From: Chimaeribacter arupi
GTDB lineage: Bacteria; Pseudomonadota; Gammaproteobacteria; Enterobacterales; Enterobacteriaceae
Length of the DNA stretch: 64,000 bases
Assembly (NCBI RefSeq): GCF_002858805.1
Contig: NZ_PJZI01000018.1
Coordinates: 31,287-95,286, forward strand
Direction of reading: 5' to 3'
How positions within the stretch are numbered: the first letter of the stretch is position 1; each line of letters starts with the position of its first letter. The position numbers were made by a program, and so were the translations under genes. The notes beneath the pieces are model-generated. The model was not told the origin of the DNA and did no database searches. It saw nothing but the letters and a program-made list of their open reading frames with translations. Below are positions 39,945 through 48,439 of the stretch, piece after piece.

Positions 39945-42251
39945 TCAGGCGATGCGGCGGAGGTCCCGTTGTTCGCTGCGGCGAATCACCACCGGCACCG
40001 ATTTGGAGGTCGGGGTATGGGTGCCGTCACCGAAGCTGGACATCGGCACCAGCGGGTTGGTTTCCGGGTAGTAGGCTGCCAGGTTACCGCGCGGGATGTC
40101 ATAGCTCACCAGCTTGAAGCCGGTCACCACGCGCTCAACGCCGTCGTGCCAGATTGTCTCGATGTCAACCAGCTCACCCTCTTTCAGGTCCAGCGCCGCC
40201 ATGTCCTGCGGGTGGATGAACAGCACTTCACGCTGGCCATACACGCCGCGGTAGCGGTCATCCAGGCCGTAGATGGTGGTGTTGTACTGGTCGTGCGAAC
40301 GCAGGGATTGCAGGGTAAACGGCGCTTTTTCACCGTTCGGCATCGGGATCACCGCATCCGGCAGCGGGGCGCTGCTGAAGTGTGCCTTGTTGCCCGGCGT
40401 GTTGAAGCGCAGCTCTGCCGCCGCGTTGCCCAGGTAGAAGCCGCCTTTGATGTCACAACGGGCATTGAAGTCGTGGAAACCGGGGATGGTGGCTTCAATG
40501 TGGTTGCGGATCAGGTTGTAGTCAGCGGCCAGCGCCATCCAGTCAAGGTACCGGGTGCCGAGCACCGCATCCGCGATGCCGCAGACGATGGCGGTTTCAG
40601 AGCGCTGCATGTCGGAGATCGGTTTGCCCACGCCTTCGGAGGCGTGCACCATGCTGAAGGAGTCTTCCACGGTGATGAACTGCGAGCCGGTGGCCTGCAT
40701 GTCAAGCTCAGTGCGGCCCAGGGTCGGCAGGATCAGCGCATCTTTGCCCGGCAGCAGGTGGCTGCGGTTCAGTTTGGTGCTGATCTGCACGCTCAGGTCA
40801 CAGGCCTGCAAGGCGGCGGCGGTGCGGTCGGTGTCCGGCGCGGCGGCCGCCAGGTTGCCGCCCAGGGCGATCAGCACTTTCACTTCGCCGCGCAGCATCG
40901 CTTCCAGCGCTTCCACGGTGTTGTGGCCTTTTTCACGCGGCGGGGTGAAGTTGAAATGCGCCGCCAGGCTGTCCATCAGCGCGGCCGGGGCTTTCTCATC
41001 GATGCCCATCGTGCGGTTGCCTTGCACGTTACTGTGGCCGCGCACCGGGCAGAGGCCGGCGCCCGGTTTGCCGAGCTGGCCGAACAGCAGTTGCAGGTTC
41101 ACCACTTCACGGATGGTCGGCACCGAGTGCTTGTGCTGGGTCAGGCCCATCGCCCAGGTGCAGATCACGCGTTCTGCGCCTTCATAAATGGTGGCCGCTT
41201 CGCGCAGTTCCTGCTCGCTCAGGCCGGACTGGCTGACGATGTGATCCCAGGAGGTGGCATCCACCGCGTCGAAATAGGCTTCCACGCCTTCGCAGTTCTG
41301 GTCGAGGAACGCCTGGTCGAACAGGCCCGGCTCACCGGCCGCCAGCTTCAGGCGGTGGCGCTCCAGCAACACTTTGACCATCCCGCGCACGGCCGCCATG
41401 TCACCGCCGAGGTTCGGCTGGTAATAGGCGGAGCTGATGCGGCCGGCTTTGGTGGTGATCACTTCCAGCGGTTTCTGCGGGTCAGCAAAACGCTCCAGGC
41501 CACGCTCACGCAGGGTATTGAAGCTCACCACGCGTGCACCGCGGTCGGCGGCATGGCGCAGGCTGTGCAGCATACGCGGGTGGTTGGTGCCGGGGTTCTG
41601 GCCGAAGACGAAAATCGCGTCGGCTTTCTCGAAGTCTTCCAGGCGGATGGTGCCTTTGCCGACGCCGATGCTCTGCTTCAGCGCCACACCGCTCGCCTCG
41701 TGGCACATGTTGGAGCAGTCCGGGAAGTTGTTGGTGCCGAGCATACGGCCGAAGACCTGATAAAGGTAAGAGGCTTCATTACTGGCGCGGCCGGAGGTGT
41801 ACAGCTCGATCTGGTTCGGGTTGTCCATCGCCTTGATGTGTTCGGCAATCAGCGCGAAGGCGGCTTCCCAGCTTACCGGGCGGTAGCGGTCAGTGGCACG
41901 GTCATAACGCATCGGGTGGGTGATGCGGCCCTGGTACTCCAGGAAGTAGTCGCTCTGCTCGCGCAGGGTGGTCACGCTGTGTTTGGCGAAGAATTCCGGC
42001 TCTACCGCTTTGCGGGTCGCTTCCCAGGTCACGGCTTTCGCGCCGTTCTCACAGAAGCTGAAGGTGCTGTGGTTATCGTCACCCCAGGCGCAGCCGGGGC
42101 AGTCAAAACCGCGGCCTTTGTTGACGCGCATCAGGTTGCGCAAATTGGACAGGACTTTTTTGCTGTCAAAAACATAACGGGTGGTGGACTCAAGCGCGCC
42201 CCAGCCGCCCGCAGCGCCGGTGTACGGTTTAATAGCAGGTTTGAATTTCAT
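39945..42251 (-). CDS. ydeP: FdhF/YdeP-family molybdopterin oxidoreductase
   Basis: A 768-residue putative molybdopterin oxidoreductase resembling E. coli YdeP (759), which is linked to acid resistance but whose reaction is unknown. It has a Cys-rich N-terminus (FDCPGCAWGDD, then FCENG) likely to hold an iron-sulfur cluster, the molybdopterin-binding core (FGQNPGTNHPRM, RGHSNVQGNRTMG) and the C-terminal MopB domain. No twin-arginine signal is seen, so it is predicted cytoplasmic. A striking antisense open frame of about 795 codons covers it; it is judged a by-product of GC-rich codon use. Confidence 0.92.
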   Translation of the reverse strand: MKFKPAIKPYTGAAGGWGALESTTRYVFDSKKVLSNLRNLMRVNKGRGFDCPGCAWGDDNHSTFSFCENGAKAVTWEATRKAVEPEFFAKHSVTTLREQSDYFLEYQGRITHPMRYDRATDRYRPVSWEAAFALIAEHIKAMDNPNQIELYTSGRASNEASYLYQVFGRMLGTNNFPDCSNMCHEASGVALKQSIGVGKGTIRLEDFEKADAIFVFGQNPGTNHPRMLHSLRHAADRGARVVSFNTLRERGLERFADPQKPLEVITTKAGRISSAYYQPNLGGDMAAVRGMVKVLLERHRLKLAAGEPGLFDQAFLDQNCEGVEAYFDAVDATSWDHIVSQSGLSEQELREAATIYEGAERVICTWAMGLTQHKHSVPTIREVVNLQLLFGQLGKPGAGLCPVRGHSNVQGNRTMGIDEKAPAALMDSLAAHFNFTPPREKGHNTVEALEAMLRGEVKVLIALGGNLAAAAPDTDRTAAALQACDLSVQISTKLNRSHLLPGKDALILPTLGRTELDMQATGSQFITVEDSFSMVHASEGVGKPISDMQRSETAIVCGIADAVLGTRYLDWMALAADYNLIRNHIEATIPGFHDFNARCDIKGGFYLGNAAAELRFNTPGNKAHFSSAPLPDAVIPMPNGEKAPFTLQSLRSHDQYNTTIYGLDDRYRGVYGQREVLFIHPQDMAALDLKEGELVDIETIWHDGVERVVTGFKLVSYDIPRGNLAAYYPETNPLVPMSSFGDGTHTPTSKSVPVVIRRSEQRDLRRIA

Positions 42252-42598
42252 TCGATGTGTTGTCGCAGGTGTAGTTGTTTCAGAAACGTAAACACTTTTT
42301 TAAGCGTTTGCATAATTTATGTCGCAATTCTAGGGAGTGAAGGGGTGAGCGTCTAATCGAATGGCGCAATCGCCTGATAGAGGATGCTTATCGCGCCGGC
42401 GCAGATTGCGCAACAAAAAGCCCGTTTGCGCCGGTCGCGGTTTTTGTGACCAAGTTGTAACAGCCCAGTTTCATTATGCAATCTTTGGCAAAAGTCTTAG
42501 GGTTCCACCGGCTTCGGAATTCATGCACTCTACCCGCCGGATTTTCATCGGTTTTTTTGCGTGGGCCGGGGTTGCCCGCGCAGCAAGAGGATAAGTGT
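42252..42598. other. ydeP / dacD divergent control region
   Basis: Contains both promoters. A perfect 8-bp inverted repeat GCGCAATC (42364-42371) / GATTGCGC (42404-42411) lies between the genes and is a possible operator. Nothing else specific was seen. Confidence 0.4.
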
Positions 42599-43792
42599 GT
42601 GAAGCGTAGTGTATTGAGTATGTTATGTGGCGTATTGATGATGACCGCCGGGCAGGGCATGGCGGCAGAAGCACCGACCGCAGCCGGCGTCGCGCCGGTG
42701 GCGTTCCCGGTGGTGGCACCGGGCATTGATGCCGCCTCCTTTGTGCTGATGGACTACGCCACCGGCGACATCCTGGCGCAGGGCAACCAGGACGAGCGCC
42801 GCAACCCGGCCAGCCTCACCAAGCTGATGACCGGCTATGTGGTGGATCGTGCGCTGGACCAGCACAAAATCACCCTGGATGACGTGGTCACCGTGGGCAA
42901 AGATGCCTGGGCCGCAGGCAACCCGGTGTTTGCCGGCTCCTCCCTGATGTTCCTCAAGCCCGGCGACCGCGTCACCGTGCGTGACCTGAGCCGCGGCATC
43001 ATCATTGATTCCGGCAATGACGCCTGTGTGGCGATGGCGGATTACGTGGCCGGCGGCCAGCCGGCGTTCGTCGGCCTGATGAACCAGTACGCCGCCCGCC
43101 TCGGCCTGAACGATACCCACTTCGAAACCGTCCACGGGCTGGATGCGCCGGGGCAGTTCACCACCGCGCACGACCTGGCGGTGCTCTCGCGCGCCATCAT
43201 CCACGGCGAGCCGGAGGAGTACCACATGTACAGCGAGAAGACGCTGACCTACAACAACATCACCCAGAACAACCGCAACGGCCTGCTGTGGGATAAAAAC
43301 CTCAACGTCGACGGCCTGAAAACCGGCCACACCGAAAGCGCCGGGTTTAACATCATCGCCTCCGCGACCGAAGGCCAGCGCCGCCTGATCGCCGTGGTGA
43401 TGGGCGGCAAAAGCCCGAAAGGGCGTGAGGAGCAGGCGCGCAAACTGCTGACCTGGGGCTTCCGTGAGTTCGCCACCCTGCCGGTGTTCAAAGCGGGGCA
43501 GAACATCGCCAGCGAAAAGGTCTGGTACGGTGACACCGACAAAGTGAAACTGGGCAGCGCCGACGCAGTGTTCCTCAGCGTCCCGGCCGGTGACAGCGAC
43601 AAGATCAAAGCGCAATATGTGCTGAACAGCCCGCAACTGGAAGCACCGCTGCAAAAAGGGCAGGCCGTCGGCAAGATCAACATTGTCGATCAGGGCAAAG
43701 TGCTCAAATCGATCCCGCTGGTGGTGCTGGAGCCGGTGAAACAGGGCAGCCTGTTCAGCCGCGCGGTGGATTACGTCAAACTGAAGATCTAG
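42599..43792 (+). CDS. dacD: D-alanyl-D-alanine carboxypeptidase DacD (PBP6b)
   Basis: A periplasmic penicillin-binding protein trimming peptidoglycan pentapeptides. Starting at GTG 42599 gives 397 residues with a Sec signal peptide (residues about 1-23, ending GMAAEA). The catalytic Ser72 and Lys75 are in SLTK, Ser138-Gly-Asn140 is the second motif, and Lys241-Thr-Gly243 the third. The C-terminal end (SRAVDYVKLKI) is the amphipathic membrane anchor. Sequence is closest to E. coli DacD among the class C PBPs. The longer in-frame extension upstream lacks a signal peptide and was rejected. Confidence 0.94.
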   Translation: MKRSVLSMLCGVLMMTAGQGMAAEAPTAAGVAPVAFPVVAPGIDAASFVLMDYATGDILAQGNQDERRNPASLTKLMTGYVVDRALDQHKITLDDVVTVGKDAWAAGNPVFAGSSLMFLKPGDRVTVRDLSRGIIIDSGNDACVAMADYVAGGQPAFVGLMNQYAARLGLNDTHFETVHGLDAPGQFTTAHDLAVLSRAIIHGEPEEYHMYSEKTLTYNNITQNNRNGLLWDKNLNVDGLKTGHTESAGFNIIASATEGQRRLIAVVMGGKSPKGREEQARKLLTWGFREFATLPVFKAGQNIASEKVWYGDTDKVKLGSADAVFLSVPAGDSDKIKAQYVLNSPQLEAPLQKGQAVGKINIVDQGKVLKSIPLVVLEPVKQGSLFSRAVDYVKLKI

Positions 43793-43809
43793 TCCGCCAG
43801 ACTAAAACG

Positions 43810-43834
43810 AGCCGGCCGCTGCGCCGGCTTTTTT
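43810..43834 (+). terminator. dacD terminator
   Basis: AGCCGGC and GCCGGCT pair across CGCTGC, followed by six T residues, 18 bases after the stop. Confidence 0.9.
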
Positions 43835-43924
43835 CTCTCTGCCGTTCCGGTTTTGGCAGCTAAAATAAAGGTAAGACACCGGGGTGCCATTCTGCGGCCC
43901 CCCCTAAGCCTGAGGAGGCGCAGT

Positions 43925-44500
43925 ATGAATCAAGGGCCATTGACTGAAGATGAGCTGGAGTGGCTGGACGAGGTGCTGCTGAAGTACGGCAATGATGACT
44001 CGGTGCTGGATGTCTCGGAACTGGATGGCCTGCTGACGGCGATCCTCTCCGGGCCGACGGTGATTGAGCCGGCGCAGTGGCTGACGGCACTGTGGGGCGG
44101 GGAGGATCAGATCCCGCGCTGGTCATCGGAGCAGGAGATGAACCGCTTTATGGATCTCACCTTCCAGCATATGAACGACATCGACCAGCGGCTCAATGAC
44201 GCGCCTGACCAGTTTGACCCGATGTTCGGCTACCTCGAGGAAGGGGATGAGGAGCAGGTGATTGTGGACGAATGGTGCTTCGGCTACCTGCGCGGCGTGG
44301 CGCTGGGTGACTGGCCGCCGCTGCCGGAGAGCCTGGAACCGGCGCTGGGGGCGATTGCCCTGCACGGGCAGGAGGAGAACGCACCGCTGCTGGAGCAGAT
44401 GACGCCGGAAGCTTACGTGCAGAGCCTGGCGGACATCGGCGACGCAGCCCTGCAACTGCACGCCTACTGGCGCGAACAGCGCGCGCCGCAGTTACATTAA
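43925..44500 (+). CDS. UPF0149/YecA-like protein lacking the SEC-C tail
   Basis: 191 residues from the ATG at 43925 (AGGAGG seven bases upstream). The chain is close to the first 190 residues of E. coli YecA, with DVSELDGLLTAILS and VDEWCFGYLRGVALGDWPPL, the UPF0149/YgfB helical core. E. coli YecA continues with a Cys-rich SEC-C zinc domain (NDPCPCGSGKKF type); here the frame stops after HAYWREQRAPQLH and no such motif is seen in any frame of the following DNA. The zinc, and probably SecA- or ribosome-contacting, part is therefore absent. The function of the core is unknown. Confidence 0.82.
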   Translation: MNQGPLTEDELEWLDEVLLKYGNDDSVLDVSELDGLLTAILSGPTVIEPAQWLTALWGGEDQIPRWSSEQEMNRFMDLTFQHMNDIDQRLNDAPDQFDPMFGYLEEGDEEQVIVDEWCFGYLRGVALGDWPPLPESLEPALGAIALHGQEENAPLLEQMTPEAYVQSLADIGDAALQLHAYWREQRAPQLH

Positions 44501-44521
44501 GCGCCGTTTACCCGGCACCCC

Positions 44522-44548
44522 ACGCCGCCTTCCCAGGCGGCGTTTTTA
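44522..44548 (+). terminator. Terminator after the YecA-like gene
   Basis: ACGCCGCC-TTCCCA-GGCGGCGT followed by TTTTATTT; it overlaps the end of the converging LysR gene. Confidence 0.85.
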
Positions 44549-45451
44549 TTTCTGCCGTTCACGCAGCCAGTGCTGGGCGGCATCGAAGAAGTGCTGGGCG
44601 AGCGGGGTGGCGCGGCCGGTTTCGGCGACCACCAGCGCGGCGTGGCGGCTCATTGGTGCAATCGCCAGCGGGCGGTGGTTTAGTGCCGGGGTCATGGCGT
44701 CAATCAAATGGCCGTGCGGCACCAGCCCGCAGCCCAGCCCGACATACACCCCCTGCATCAGCTGGAAAATCGAGCTGCTGTCGAGGATCGGGCGCAGCAC
44801 CAGCCCGGCCAGGCTGAACTGGTTGTCCAGGTAGCGGCGGAAATAGCGGCTCGGGTCGGAGAGGCAGAGCGGCAGCACCGCGGCCTCCGCCAGCGTCAGC
44901 GGCGCGTCACCGTTGAGTTGCGGGAAATGGTCCGGGTGGTAGAGCACGTCCACGCCGCTGTCTTCCAGCGGCTGCATCTGGAAACGCAGCTCGTTCAGCG
45001 TCGTCATCTCAAAGAACCCGATGCCCACGTCCACCGCATGGCTGTTCAGCGCGTCCAGCAGCTGATCGGCACTCAGCTCGGCCACCCGGTAGTCAAGACG
45101 CGGGTTGTCCGCCTGCACACCCTTCAGCATTTCAGCCAGCGACAGGCTGCATTGCGGCATCACGCCGATGCGCAGTGTACCGGTCAGCCCATGCTTCAGG
45201 GAGTCCACCTCCAGCTTCAGCCCCTGATAGACCGCGACAATCTCGCGCGCCCAGTTCAGCACCCGCTGCCCTTCGGCAGTGAACCCCTCGAAGTTGTTTC
45301 CCCGGTTGATCAGGTTCAGGCCCAGCTCTTTTTCCAGGTTTTTTAACCGCATGGAGAGCGTCGGCTGGCTGACGAAACTGGCTTCGGCGGCGCGGCCGAA
45401 ATGGCGCTCCCGCTCCAGGTTGCAGAGGTAGATAAGTTGTTTGATGTCCAT
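44546..45451 (-). CDS. LysR-family transcriptional regulator
   Basis: 301 residues. The N-terminal winged HTH is clear (residues 1-60: MDIKQLIYLCNLERERHFGRAA, then SQPTLSMRLKNLEKELG) and a periplasmic-binding-protein-like effector domain follows. The target is unknown: it is not divergent from a catabolic operon but faces csqR tail-to-head (117 bases between them), and the YecA-like gene converges on it. The motif RGNNFEGFTAEGQRVLNWA places it in the subgroup related to OxyR/CbbR-type family members, but no named orthologue was recognised. Confidence 0.85.
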   Translation of the reverse strand: MDIKQLIYLCNLERERHFGRAAEASFVSQPTLSMRLKNLEKELGLNLINRGNNFEGFTAEGQRVLNWAREIVAVYQGLKLEVDSLKHGLTGTLRIGVMPQCSLSLAEMLKGVQADNPRLDYRVAELSADQLLDALNSHAVDVGIGFFEMTTLNELRFQMQPLEDSGVDVLYHPDHFPQLNGDAPLTLAEAAVLPLCLSDPSRYFRRYLDNQFSLAGLVLRPILDSSSIFQLMQGVYVGLGCGLVPHGHLIDAMTPALNHRPLAIAPMSRHAALVVAETGRATPLAQHFFDAAQHWLRERQK

Positions 45452-45567
45452 AAATAGGGCAGGTGATCCGCTCAGCGATGTGATAAAGGCCAGTATACCA
45501 CTCCCGCTGCCGGGTAATCCGCTGTGAAAGGGCTGCCGGGGCCGCCCATTCAGCGGATTGGTGACGA

Positions 45568-46371
45568 TCAGGGCGCGGCGTCGCCGGTGGCGGTGATCGG
45601 GGCCAGGTGCACCTCCACCGCGGCGGCCGCCAGCCGGGCAGCCAGCGGCGGCGGCGGGGCGCTGTCGGTAAACAGGGCGCTTATCTCACTGACCTGCGCC
45701 AGTTCCACGGCAGCCGAGGCGCGGAACTTGGTGTGATCCGCCGCCACCAGCACATTGCGGCTGTGGGCCATCATCGCCCGCGCCATCGCCGCCTCGTTGA
45801 CGTCAAATTCCAGCAGCGTGCCGTCCGCTTCCAGTGCGCCGGTGCTGGTGAGGGTGTAATCCGCGCGGAACCCGGCGACAAACTGGATGGCGCTCGGCCC
45901 GATGATGCCGCCGTTGTGGGCGCGCAGCGTGCCGCCCGGCACCAGCACCTCAAAATCTTTCTGCTTATAGAGGATCTGCGCCACCCGCAGGCTGTTGGTG
46001 ATGATGCGCAACTGGCTGTGGGAGAGCAGCGCCCTGGCGATATGCTCAACGGTGGTGCCGATGGTCATAAACAGCGTGCAGCGGTCGGGCAGCTGCGCGG
46101 CCAGCGCCTCGGCAATCGCCCGTTTTTCCTCGGTGCAGGCCAGCTCGCGCTGTTCGAAGGCGGTATTCACCAGGCTGGAGGCGCGCCCGGCACCGCCGTG
46201 GTGGCGGGTGATAAACCCTTCCTGGCTCAGCTTGCGGATGTCGCGGCGCACCGTCTGGGTGGACACCGCCAGCAACTGGGCCAGCGCCTCAATGCTCATG
46301 TAGCCCCGTTCGGCAATCAGCGCGATCAGCTGGTCATGCCGGGGGTTGCCCGTCAAATCCGTCACACTCAT
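45568..46371 (-). CDS. csqR: DeoR-family regulator, CsqR-like (sulfoquinovose repressor)
   Basis: 267 residues, strongly similar along its length to E. coli CsqR (YihW), which represses the sulfoquinovose genes and is released by sulfoquinovose or its glyceryl glycoside. The N-terminus MSVTDLTGNPRHDQLIALIAE is diagnostic, followed by the DeoR HTH (AVSTQTVRRDIRKLSQ) and the sensor domain (FMTIGTTVEHIARAL, HNGGIIGPSA). It is cotranscribed with the kinase gene 43 bases upstream and presumably autoregulates; a perfect palindrome in the kinase/reductase divergent promoter is the likely operator. Confidence 0.92.
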   Translation of the reverse strand: MSVTDLTGNPRHDQLIALIAERGYMSIEALAQLLAVSTQTVRRDIRKLSQEGFITRHHGGAGRASSLVNTAFEQRELACTEEKRAIAEALAAQLPDRCTLFMTIGTTVEHIARALLSHSQLRIITNSLRVAQILYKQKDFEVLVPGGTLRAHNGGIIGPSAIQFVAGFRADYTLTSTGALEADGTLLEFDVNEAAMARAMMAHSRNVLVAADHTKFRASAAVELAQVSEISALFTDSAPPPPLAARLAAAAVEVHLAPITATGDAAP

Positions 46372-46414
46372 GGCGGCTCCTTATCCTTATCTCCGTGTCC
46401 GGTTCCGGGCCAGT

Positions 46415-47311
46415 TTATACATAATGTGACAAAAATGCGCTGAGTTGATCACAGTCCGCGATGCCGGCGCGTCCGCCCGGTTGGGTGCATTTGAGCGCCG
46501 CCGCCGCACTGGCCCAGCGCACCGCCTCTGCCGGGGTCGCCCGGCGGGCAATGGCCCACGCCAGCGCGCCGTGGAACACATCCCCGGCACCGGTGGTGTC
46601 TTTCACTTCCACCTCAAACGCCGGCTGGTGGCGGCAGTGCGCCCCCTCCAGCCACAGACAGCCCTCACGGCCGAGCGTGACGTAAACGGTGCCCGGCGTC
46701 ATCGTGGCCGCCCGGCGCAGCGCGGCCTCCGGCGGCAGATCCCCGGCCAGCCGTTGCAGGGCGGGCCAGGAGAAGGCCGCGTGGTCTGCCAGTGCCAGCA
46801 GCGGGGCGATCGGCTGCGGCGTGAGGTCGGCGTCCAGCACGGTCGGGATGCCTGCCGCCCGCGCCTGCGTCATCGCCTGTTGCGCCCCTTCCGGCCAGCG
46901 CACATCGGCCAGCACCGCGTCATAACGCCGGAAATCGATCTCCGCCAGCCACGCGGCGTCCGCGGCCAGCGCCCGGCCGGGAAAATTGATGATCATCCGC
47001 TCGCCGTGGCGGTCCACCACAATCGCCGACTGGCCGGAGGCCGCGCCCGCTACCCGGCGGCAGTGCCGGACTGACACGCCCTCTGCCGCCAGCCCGGCAC
47101 ACAGTGATGCCCCGCAGGCATCCTGCCCGACCCGGCCGATAAAATCGACCTGCGCCCCCAGCCGCGCGGCCGCCACTGCCGCGGTGGCCGCCGGGCCGCC
47201 GCCCGCTTCCTGGTAATCCCCGGCCACATATTTGCCGCCGCCCAGGGGCAGCGCATCCAGATAGTACAACCGGTCTTCTACGGTAATCCCCACACAGGCC
47301 AATGTGGTCAT
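46415..47311 (-). CDS. yihV: Sulfofructose kinase, YihV-like (PfkB family)
   Basis: Phosphorylates 6-deoxy-6-sulfofructose at C1 in sulfoglycolysis. The ATG at 47311, preceded by AAGGAG, gives 298 residues, exactly the E. coli YihV length; the longer frame upstream is rejected. Features shared with YihV: ACVGITVEDRLYYLD, GGGPAATAAVAAARLGAQVDFIGRVG, LADVRWPEGA and the PfkB ATP/anion motif DTTGAGDVFHGAL with the catalytic Asp. In the variant pathway with a class II aldolase the equivalent gene has been called sqiK. It is divergent from the reductase gene. Confidence 0.93.
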   Translation of the reverse strand: MTTLACVGITVEDRLYYLDALPLGGGKYVAGDYQEAGGGPAATAAVAAARLGAQVDFIGRVGQDACGASLCAGLAAEGVSVRHCRRVAGAASGQSAIVVDRHGERMIINFPGRALAADAAWLAEIDFRRYDAVLADVRWPEGAQQAMTQARAAGIPTVLDADLTPQPIAPLLALADHAAFSWPALQRLAGDLPPEAALRRAATMTPGTVYVTLGREGCLWLEGAHCRHQPAFEVEVKDTTGAGDVFHGALAWAIARRATPAEAVRWASAAAALKCTQPGGRAGIADCDQLSAFLSHYV

Positions 47312-47432
47312 GGCGCTCTCCTTAACAATCCTGTTGGTCATGGGTGTCCATTTTATCGGCGGAAATTGTTGGAAAAGTGATTGGTGTCTGATTTTTTACT
47401 CAAAACAACAAATATGATCAAAAAAGAACAAG

Positions 47433-47455
47433 AAATGACAGTTGAGATGTCATTT
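47433..47455. promoter_or_regulatory. Candidate CsqR operator between yihV and yihU
   Basis: AAATGACA (47433-47440) and TGTCATTT (47448-47455) are perfect reverse complements with seven bases between, 34 bases before the yihU-like ATG, in the only divergent promoter of the cluster. Nearby AT-rich DNA is suitable for two promoters. Confidence 0.6.
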
Positions 47456-47488
47456 TGTCTTAGAGGTGACCAACAGGGAGAACGCAGT

Positions 47489-48382
47489 ATGGCGAAAGTG
47501 GCATTTATCGGACTGGGGCAGATGGGCGCGCCGATGGCGCGGAACCTGTTGCGCCACGGGCACGGGTTACAGGTGTATGACCTCAACCCGCAGGCGGTGG
47601 CCTCGCTGGCGGCCGACGGGGCGCAGGCCGCCGCCAGCCCGGCAGACGCGGCGCGCGGCATGGAGGTGGTGATCACCATGCTGCCGGACGGGCAACGGGT
47701 GCGGGAGGTGTTGCTGGGGGCGCAGGGCGTGGCAGGCACCCTGGCGCCCGGTGCGCTGGTGGTGGAGATGTCCACCATTCACCCGCTGGAAAGCGACGCC
47801 CTGGCGCAGGCGATGGCCGAGCGGGGCTTCAGCTTTATGGATGCGCCGGTCGGGCGCACCTCGGAACACGCGGTGGCGGGCACGCTGCTGATCCTGGCGG
47901 GCGGGACGCCGGAGCAGGTGAGCCGCGCCGCGCCGTTGCTGCGCTGCATGGGGGACACGCTGGTGGAGGCGGGCGGGCCGGGGCGCGGTATCCGCATCAA
48001 GATCGTCAACAACTACATGAGCATCGCGCTCAATGCGCTCTCGGCTGAGGCGGCGGTGCTGTGCGAGGCGCTCGGCCTGCCGCTCGCGACTGCACTGGAG
48101 GTGATGGGCAAGACCTCCGCCGGGCGCGGGCATTTCACCACCAGCTGGCCGGAAAAGGTGCTGAAAGGTGACCTCAGCCCGGCCTTTATGATCGATCTGG
48201 CCCATAAGGATCTGGGGCTGGCGCTGGACATCGGCGGCCAGTTGCGCGTGCCGCTGCCGCTGGGCGCCGCCGCGCGGGAGCTGTACAGCCAGGCCCGGGC
48301 GCAAGGGCGCGGGCGGCAGGACTGGAGCGCCTTGCTGGAACAGGTACGGGCCGCCGCAGGGCGGGATCATCACGGCGTCTGA
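47489..48382 (+). CDS. yihU: Sulfolactaldehyde reductase, YihU-like
   Basis: An NADH-dependent member of the beta-hydroxyacid dehydrogenase family that reduces 3-sulfolactaldehyde to 2,3-dihydroxypropane-1-sulfonate, which leaves the cell. The ATG at 47489 gives 297 residues (E. coli YihU 298). It has the Rossmann [13 protein letters not shown] motif, substrate loop [11 protein letters not shown], catalytic Lys171 in [19 protein letters not shown], and a C-terminal helix set ([13 protein letters not shown]) shared with YihU. It opens the plus-strand operon of seven genes. Its stop codon lies within a three-copy direct repeat. Confidence 0.94.
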   Translation: MAKVAFIGLGQMGAPMARNLLRHGHGLQVYDLNPQAVASLAADGAQAAASPADAARGMEVVITMLPDGQRVREVLLGAQGVAGTLAPGALVVEMSTIHPLESDALAQAMAERGFSFMDAPVGRTSEHAVAGTLLILAGGTPEQVSRAAPLLRCMGDTLVEAGGPGRGIRIKIVNNYMSIALNALSAEAAVLCEALGLPLATALEVMGKTSAGRGHFTTSWPEKVLKGDLSPAFMIDLAHKDLGLALDIGGQLRVPLPLGAAARELYSQARAQGRGRQDWSALLEQVRAAAGRDHHGV

Positions 48383-48427
48383 CACGCACGACATCTGACA
48401 CATCACGATATCTGATACATCACGACA
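48378..48427 (+). repeat. Three 16-17-bp direct repeats spanning the yihU stop
   Basis: TCTGACACGCACGACA (48378-48393, containing the stop TGA), TCTGACACATCACGATA (48394-48410) and TCTGATACATCACGACA (48411-48427) are adjacent. They fill nearly the whole gap between the reductase and the aldolase. Confidence 0.9.
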
Positions 48428-48439
48428 GAGGAGTGAACT

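Noticed and set aside
39969..42356. A 795-codon open frame on the plus strand opposite ydeP
   Set aside because: Its translation is Val/His/Arg/Gln-rich with no family resemblance, and it mirrors the codon structure of ydeP, whose protein is clearly homologous to known enzymes. Long antisense frames are expected in GC-rich genes.
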